Shown: positions 6,156 through 9,872 of the stretch, one piece after another
How positions within the stretch are numbered: the first letter of the stretch is position 1
How the letters are laid out: the number at the start of each line of letters is the position of its first letter
DNA from: JBBIMS01 sp964531645
Lineage (GTDB): Bacteria; Acidobacteriota; Aminicenantia; JBFLYD01; JBBIMS01
Direction of reading: 5' to 3'
DNA: 9,872 nucleotides
NCBI GenBank assembly: GCA_964531645.1
Contig: CAZHEF010000049.1
Location: forward strand, 1-9,872
The notes under the pieces: generated by a model
Seen by the model: the letters and a program-made list of their open reading frames with translations, nothing else
What the model was told of the DNA's origin: nothing
Database searches by the model: none
Program-made: the position numbers and the translations under genes

Positions 6156-8063
6156 TTACATCCTTTCAGGTTCAACTATTCCAATCAATTCCATTCCTTT
6201 GTTAAGAATATTTTTTATATATCCTATAAATTTAATTCTGATAAATCTCTTTTTCAAATCCTCCTCCTGAATTACAGGGAATTTATGATACCACAGGTTA
6301 AATTTTCTTGCAAGATTGAAGATGAACTTTGCAACCTGTGAAAACTCAAGAGAGGAAATGGAAGATTCAATTATCTCGTCCATGAAAGAGCAGAAAATTA
6401 TAATATCCCACATTGTCTCAATTTCCTCATGCTCAAGCTCATCTATTCTAAAATCCACTGAGTTTTCATTAATTCTAAATCCCATCTCCTCTATTTTTCT
6501 GAAGATGGATTTTATTCTCACAGCACTGTATTGAATGTATGGACCACTTTCCCCTTCAAAATCAAGAGCCTCTCCAAAATCAAAAACAAGGACCGAATGT
6601 CTTCCATATTTGATCATAAAATATCTGAGAGCACCGATGGCAACATCCCTTGCAATCTTTCTTTTTGTCTCTTCATCAAGTTCAGGACTTCTCTTTTCTA
6701 TTTCAATAAATGCCTTCTCTTCAAGCTTGTCAAGAAAGTCATCAGCCTTCAAGCCGACTCCTTTTCTTCCTGAAACTTCCACAAATGGTTTCTTCATTTC
6801 CTCATCAGAGAGCTGGAAACCCATTTCCTTTGCAGATTTATGGGAAAGGGACACCATCTCGTATGAAAAGTGTATAGAATTTTCACTCTCTTTTTCCCAT
6901 CCAAGAATCTTTAAAGCTTTTGCAAGAAGTTTCTGAAGATCCGATTGCCTAACATCTATAACATTGTAAACCCTTTCCCCTCTTCCAAATTCAGGAGGGT
7001 TTGGATAAGAAGGCTTGTCAGAAGTAATCCATAAATCATTGTCAGGATAAAAGGGGAAAGGAGAATAGTAGAAGTCTTTTCCTAAGAGGCCAAATTTCCA
7101 GAGCTGGTAGGCAATATCCTTTCCCAGATATGTAACAGTTCCTGTTGAACGGACAATGACCTTTTCCCTCTCTCCCCCTTCATGGGGCATGACCCAGCAA
7201 CTCTTGTTTTTTCCTTCCTCTGCAAAATAAATTATTTTCCTTGATCTCAGAAGCTCAAAAGCTTTTTCCCAGAATTTTAATTTAAGTATATGACTTTCGT
7301 GGGGGAGGAGGTCGTATCGAACACCGATTCTTTCCATTGTTTTAAGATGGCAGATAAGGATTCTTCTTGATATTTCTTGAGCAAGCTCAGCCTCCTCGCC
7401 TTCACCCTCCTCAACCTTTTTGTGAATATCATTCCTCTTCAAAATTGCAGATTCATTATTTTCAAGATAATTGTAAACCTTTGTGTAAAGATCCCAGAAA
7501 TAATCGTCAATTTTTTCAATCTTATCAAGATCCTCAATTTTTTTCCCTTCGAGCTCTTTGAATCCTAAAACAACATCAGCCACCTGAATCCCTGTGTCAT
7601 CAATGTAATTCTGAACCTCAACATTTTCACCCAAATATCTGAGACAGCGAACCAGAGTGTCTCCAAGACAGGCATTTCTCAGATGACCTATATGGGCTGA
7701 TTTGTTAGGATTTATATTTGTGTGCTCTACTATTATTTTTCTGAATTTAGGTTTTCTTTTTTTATCTTCCCTTTGCAGAAGTTCCCTCTGAATAATTTCA
7801 TTTTTATTTAAGAAAAGATTCAGAAATCCCCCCTTCTCTTCAATTCTTTCAACATAAGGCAGTGGAAGAAGGAAATCCTTAACATCCCTTGCCACTTCTG
7901 ATGGATTCTTCTTTTTTTTCTTTGCTATCTCAAAGGCTACCTTAATGGAGAAATCTCCGAAGGAAGGTGAAGGGGTTGAGTCGAATTTAACTTCTTCTAA
8001 ACTGTATTTTTCTCTTAATTTTCTACGAATCTCCTCTTCGATCTCTTCTTTCCAGTAAACCAT
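6156..8063 (-). CDS. argS: Arginyl-tRNA synthetase
   Basis: The 635-residue product is a class I arginyl-tRNA synthetase, charging tRNA-Arg in the cytoplasm. An N-terminal ArgRS-specific domain (about 1-95; PSPSFGDFSIKVAFEIAK) leads into the catalytic core with EHTNINPNKSAHIGHLRN, in which HIGH is at 124-127. The KMSKS-equivalent loop is VSGRKGVGLKADD (430-442). TYLGKDIAYQLWKFG (311-325) and a YNVIDVRQSD element (366-375) are typical, and GPYIQYSAVRI (507-517) opens the DALR anticodon-binding domain. The end, LIGIVEPERM, is also characteristic. It is longer than E. coli ArgS (577 residues), partly through the 331-365 segment (FYYSPFPFYPDNDLW and following), which some bacterial ArgRS share. 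There is no Shine-Dalgarno before the ATG; a -10 box 6 nt upstream suggests leaderless translation. It heads the run of minus-strand genes that continues with the ABC transporter. Confidence 0.96.
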   Translation of the reverse strand: MVYWKEEIEEEIRRKLREKYSLEEVKFDSTPSPSFGDFSIKVAFEIAKKKKKNPSEVARDVKDFLLPLPYVERIEEKGGFLNLFLNKNEIIQRELLQREDKKRKPKFRKIIVEHTNINPNKSAHIGHLRNACLGDTLVRCLRYLGENVEVQNYIDDTGIQVADVVLGFKELEGKKIEDLDKIEKIDDYFWDLYTKVYNYLENNESAILKRNDIHKKVEEGEGEEAELAQEISRRILICHLKTMERIGVRYDLLPHESHILKLKFWEKAFELLRSRKIIYFAEEGKNKSCWVMPHEGGEREKVIVRSTGTVTYLGKDIAYQLWKFGLLGKDFYYSPFPFYPDNDLWITSDKPSYPNPPEFGRGERVYNVIDVRQSDLQKLLAKALKILGWEKESENSIHFSYEMVSLSHKSAKEMGFQLSDEEMKKPFVEVSGRKGVGLKADDFLDKLEEKAFIEIEKRSPELDEETKRKIARDVAIGALRYFMIKYGRHSVLVFDFGEALDFEGESGPYIQYSAVRIKSIFRKIEEMGFRINENSVDFRIDELEHEEIETMWDIIIFCSFMDEIIESSISSLEFSQVAKFIFNLARKFNLWYHKFPVIQEEDLKKRFIRIKFIGYIKNILNKGMELIGIVEPERM

Positions 8064-8069
8064 ATGAAA

Positions 8070-8098
8070 ATTATACAGGATTTAAAAAGAAGGGTAAA
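8070..8098 (-). promoter_or_regulatory. Promoter of argS
   Basis: On the minus strand TTTACC (8098-8093), a 17-nt spacer and a perfect TATAAT (8075-8070) precede argS. Only 6 nt separate the -10 box from the ATG at 8063, so the transcript should begin at about the start codon. Confidence 0.6.
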
Positions 8099-8179
8099 TA
8101 AAAAGGAAGAGAAAAGCAAAACTGACAGAAAAAGAGCTATCATGGATTGTAAATTAATGGAAGAGAGGAGAGAAAATGA

Positions 8180-8212
8180 AGGAGCCTTATGGCTCAGGGC
8201 TAAAAAGCTCCT
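8180..8212. other. Competing hairpins in the argS / tRNA-Ala divergent region
   Basis: GAGCC (8182-8186) and GGCTC (8191-8195) form a perfect 5-bp hairpin with a TTAT loop. AGGAGC (8180-8185) can instead pair with GCTCCT (8207-8212), so the two structures exclude each other. The region lies upstream of both the argS promoter and the tRNA promoter, so no role is evident. A 30-codon frame starting ATG 8142 runs across it without a Shine-Dalgarno. Confidence 0.3.
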
Positions 8213-8244
8213 GTCATCTATGCTTTTTTGATGCTATTAACTAA

Positions 8245-8273
8245 TTGCTTATTTTCCATCAAGATTTTAAAAT
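8245..8273 (+). promoter_or_regulatory. Promoter for tRNA-Ala and probably sfsA
   Basis: TTGCTT (8245-8250), a 17-nt spacer and TAAAAT (8268-8273) would start transcription near 8280, about 30 nt before the tRNA. Sequence is AT-rich here, so chance matches are possible. Confidence 0.4.
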
Positions 8274-8309
8274 AATTTATTGATGAGTTTTTATTGGCTG
8301 AAACTTTTC

Positions 8310-8382
8310 GGGGGTGTAGCTCAGCAGGGAGAGCATCTCGTTCGCAACGAGAAGGTCGCCGGTTCGAGTCCGGTCACCTCCA
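8310..8382 (+). tRNA. tRNA-Ala, anticodon CGC
   Basis: A full 73-nt cloverleaf folds. The acceptor stem GGGGGTG / CACCTCC (8310-8316 with 8375-8381) contains a G3:U70 pair, the main alanine identity element. The D stem is GCTC/GAGC with loop AGCAGGGA. The anticodon stem TCTCG/CGAGA closes the loop TTCGCAA, giving anticodon CGC, which reads GCG. The variable loop is AGGTC and the T stem GCCGG/CCGGT closes TTCGAGT. The discriminator base is A (8382). The 3' CCA is not encoded, as TTT follows, so it must be added after processing. sfsA begins 12 nt downstream. Confidence 0.96.
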
Positions 8383-8394
8383 TTTATTTTTGAA

Positions 8395-9111
8395 TTGTTA
8401 GATAATAAAATTTTGAACTTTGAAGATTTAAAACCTTCTGAAATTTTTCATAATTTTCCTCAACTCAAAAAAGGTATCTTTTTCAAAAGATTAAATAGAT
8501 TCACAGGGTTGTTAAAATTAAAAAATCAATTAATAAGAGTTCATATTCCAAATTCGGGAAGACTTGAAGAGGCTTTGAAAGAAGGGAGTGAGGGTTATTT
8601 TTACCTAAAAAAAGGTTTAAAAACAGATGGGGTTCTTCAGCTCGTGAGAAATGGGAACAGATTCATTTCAATAGATGCAAGGATACCAAATAAACTTGTG
8701 GGAAGACTTCTCGAAAAGAAACTTCCAAAATTCTTATTAAAGAAGGAAGTGAAAATAAATGGAAGGAGAATAGATTTTCTTATTGAAGGGGAAAAGAGAA
8801 TATGGATTGAGACAAAATCCATAACCCTTGTGGAAAATGGTTTTGCTCTTTTCCCTGATTCGCCAACCCGGAGGGGGAGAGAGCATATAAAGGAACTGAT
8901 AAAAATAAAAGATAATGGGGGAGAAGGGGTTATAATTTTTGTAGTTCAGAGGGAAGATGCTGAAAAATTCTCGCCTAACAAAAAAATTGACCCTGAATTT
9001 TCCATGCTCCTTTCAGAGGCAAATCTTAAAGGGATAGAAATTATTGCTTTTAATTGCTCAGTAAATCCTGAAAGAATATCATTGAATAAAAAGTTGGGGG
9101 TTCTTCTTTGA
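8395..9111 (+). CDS. sfsA: SfsA family protein (DNA/RNA-binding nuclease-fold protein)
   Basis: The 238-residue product has the SfsA landmarks in order: KRLNRF (31-36), HIPNSGRL (50-57), IPNKLV (97-102), RRIDF (124-128), ETKS (139-142), FPDSPTRRGREH (153-164) and VQRED (184-188). SfsA was named in E. coli for an effect on maltose gene expression. The fold combines an N-terminal OB-like part with a PD-(D/E)XK nuclease-like domain; here D127, E139 and K141 would be the metal-site residues. The physiological role is poorly defined. The start is TTG at 8395, because an in-frame TGA sits directly before it and no later ATG, GTG or TTG precedes the RLNRF motif. No Shine-Dalgarno is visible in the 12 nt after the tRNA gene, so the mRNA probably begins at the tRNA 3' cleavage site. 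The stop overlaps the next gene by 4 nt. Confidence 0.92.
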   Translation: MLDNKILNFEDLKPSEIFHNFPQLKKGIFFKRLNRFTGLLKLKNQLIRVHIPNSGRLEEALKEGSEGYFYLKKGLKTDGVLQLVRNGNRFISIDARIPNKLVGRLLEKKLPKFLLKKEVKINGRRIDFLIEGEKRIWIETKSITLVENGFALFPDSPTRRGREHIKELIKIKDNGGEGVIIFVVQREDAEKFSPNKKIDPEFSMLLSEANLKGIEIIAFNCSVNPERISLNKKLGVLL

Positions 9112-9566
9112 AATTTATTGCAGATTGCATGCTTGGAAAACTTTCTCGCTGGATGAGAATCCTTGGATTTGATGTTCTCTATATGAAGGAAGATGACGAG
9201 ACAATTCTTGAAAATGCTGAAAGAGAAAGAAGGATAATTCTCACAAAGGACACAAGAATGGGGAATAAGAAATTTAAAGGAAAGATTTATTTCGTTCAAA
9301 ATGAGGGCTGGAAAGAGCAGTTAAGAGAGGTTATAGATAGATTCTCGCTTTCAAAAAAGATAAGACCTTTCACCCGCTGTCCTTATTGCAACATACCTCT
9401 AAAAACAGTTAAAAAAGAGAGGGTAAAATATCTTGTTCCTTCTTTCATTTACAATCAAAAAAATGATTTTTCCTTCTGCAAAAAATGCGAAAAAGTTTTC
9501 TGGGAAGGAACCCACCTTGAAGATATGGAAAAGAAAGTAAATTCTATACTGAAGCTGAGAGATTGA
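9108..9566 (+). CDS. Mut7-C domain RNase-like protein with zinc ribbon
   Basis: The 152-residue protein is a Mut7-C family member: a PIN-like RNase domain followed by a zinc ribbon. The PIN-like part opens MKFIADCMLGKLSRWMRILG, with D6 and the following LGFDVLY, acidic EDDE (28-31) and ILTKDTR (44-50) as likely metal-site regions. The C-terminal half has two CxxC knuckles, CPYC (91-94) and CKKC (124-127), and a FWEGTHLEDM end typical of the family. These proteins are inferred to cut or bind RNA, but the bacterial role is not established. It starts with TTG at 9108, overlapping the sfsA stop (TTGA), with a weak GGGGG about 6 nt upstream. Translational coupling to sfsA is likely. Downstream there is no clear terminator hairpin, only T-rich sequence. 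Confidence 0.88.
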   Translation: MKFIADCMLGKLSRWMRILGFDVLYMKEDDETILENAERERRIILTKDTRMGNKKFKGKIYFVQNEGWKEQLREVIDRFSLSKKIRPFTRCPYCNIPLKTVKKERVKYLVPSFIYNQKNDFSFCKKCEKVFWEGTHLEDMEKKVNSILKLRD

Positions 9567-9586
9567 CTTTATTCCCATTTTTTTAC

Positions 9587-9616
9587 TTGACATATAATTT
9601 TTTTATTTAATAAAAT
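9587..9616 (+). promoter_or_regulatory. Strong promoter for the right-edge gene
   Basis: A perfect TTGACA (9587-9592) is followed after 18 nt by TAAAAT (9611-9616). A start near 9623 would leave a leader of roughly 40 nt before the ATG at 9667, unlike the leaderless layout of argS. Confidence 0.6.
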
Positions 9617-9654
9617 AAAAAATAAATTTAAAAAGATCAAGAGAATGAGATTAA

Positions 9655-9661
9655 AAGGAGG
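9655..9661 (+). promoter_or_regulatory. Ribosome binding site selecting ATG 9667
   Basis: AAGGAGG ends 5 nt before ATG 9667, the same gap as in the ABC operon genes, but only 2 nt before the adjacent in-frame ATG 9664. The second ATG is therefore preferred. Confidence 0.65.
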
Positions 9662-9666
9662 GGATG

Positions 9667-9872
9667 ATGGATTTTAAGGAGAGGGTTAAAAGAATGATTC
9701 TCCTTGAGGAGGGGGTTCTGTAGCCATCTTCAGAATTTGAAAAAATTTGTCTTGATTTTAACCATTATCTTAGAAAAGAAAATAAGGATTTCTGGTTTAT
9801 GGGGGATGATGAATGGCTGAGGAGGAATTTTGAAAATATAAAAAAGATGGCAGACTCCGATGAGCCAGCCCT
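9667..9872 (+). pseudogene. Unrecognised gene with in-frame TAG at codon 19, cut by window edge
   Basis: From ATG 9667 the frame reads MDFKERVKRMILLEEGVL, then TAG (9721-9723), then PSSEFEKICLDFNHYLRK, ENKDFWFMGDDEWLRRNF and ENIKKMADSDEPA to the window end without another stop. The composition after the TAG is as protein-like as before it, and promoter plus Shine-Dalgarno are strong, so this looks like one gene. A single C-to-T change of CAG (Gln) would create the stop. The only later ATG starts in frame before the edge are 9799 and 9847, and 9799 has no Shine-Dalgarno. I do not recognise the family with certainty. The last residues resemble the stretch just before Walker A in sigma-54-interaction AAA+ regulators (xIxxxAxSDxP followed there by a GESGTGKE-type loop), but the loop would fall outside the window. 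It could be a dead gene, a sequencing error or a true readthrough case. Confidence 0.55.

Noticed and set aside
8142..8234. A 30-codon plus-strand frame starting ATG 8142 upstream of the tRNA
   Set aside because: It has no Shine-Dalgarno, no recognisable motif, and overlaps hairpin-forming sequence; a chance frame is likelier.
8064..8300. T-box or other aminoacyl-tRNA-sensing leader before argS
   Set aside because: No T-box consensus or specifier structure was found, and the promoter lies next to the ATG, leaving no room for a leader.

Overview
This is an AT-rich bacterial chromosomal window. A remnant of a TonB-dependent outer-membrane receptor points to a Gram-negative (diderm) cell. Both the receptor style and an ABC operon with GldG-like and DUF4340 proteins would fit an Acidobacteriota/Aminicenantes-like lineage, but that placement is an inference from memory. 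Most start codons follow a GGAGG-type Shine-Dalgarno with a 5-nt gap.

Layout. At the left edge, minus strand (1-124), is the N-terminus of a cysteine-synthase-type PLP enzyme, cut just at the catalytic lysine. From about 306 to 774 (+) is the C-terminal end of a TonB-dependent receptor, broken by a frameshift and without its N-terminal part. From about 1005 to 1414 (+) is a second broken gene, a PD-(D/E)XK-like nuclease domain whose start is spread over all three frames. From 8063 down to 1533 (-) is an intact, tightly packed five-gene run: argS, an ABC-2 ATPase, its permease, a GldG-like membrane protein and a three-module DUF4340 protein. The four transporter genes overlap or lie within 10 nt of each other and look like one complex. 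Divergent from argS are tRNA-Ala(CGC) at 8310-8382, then sfsA and a Mut7-C RNase/zinc-ribbon gene that overlap by 4 nt. At the right edge a gene with a perfect TTGACA -35 box and a strong Shine-Dalgarno (start 9667) has an in-frame TAG at codon 19. Its reading frame then stays open to the window end and may be starting an AAA+ domain.

Functional reading. The ABC genes resemble the GldA/GldF/GldG type: ATPase, six-helix ABC-2 permease, large extracytoplasmic GldG-like domain, and a membrane-anchored DUF4340 protein. Substrate and function cannot be read from the sequence. argS may share a transcript with them from a promoter whose -10 box lies only 6 nt before the ATG, which suggests a leaderless mRNA. 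The left-edge cysteine synthase gene shows nearly the same layout.

The main unusual points are the two decayed genes found by reading across frames, the in-frame TAG in the right-edge gene, the probable leaderless starts, and sfsA beginning at a TTG 12 nt after a tRNA with no Shine-Dalgarno. I found no CRISPR array, insertion sequence, phage gene or recognisable new defence system.
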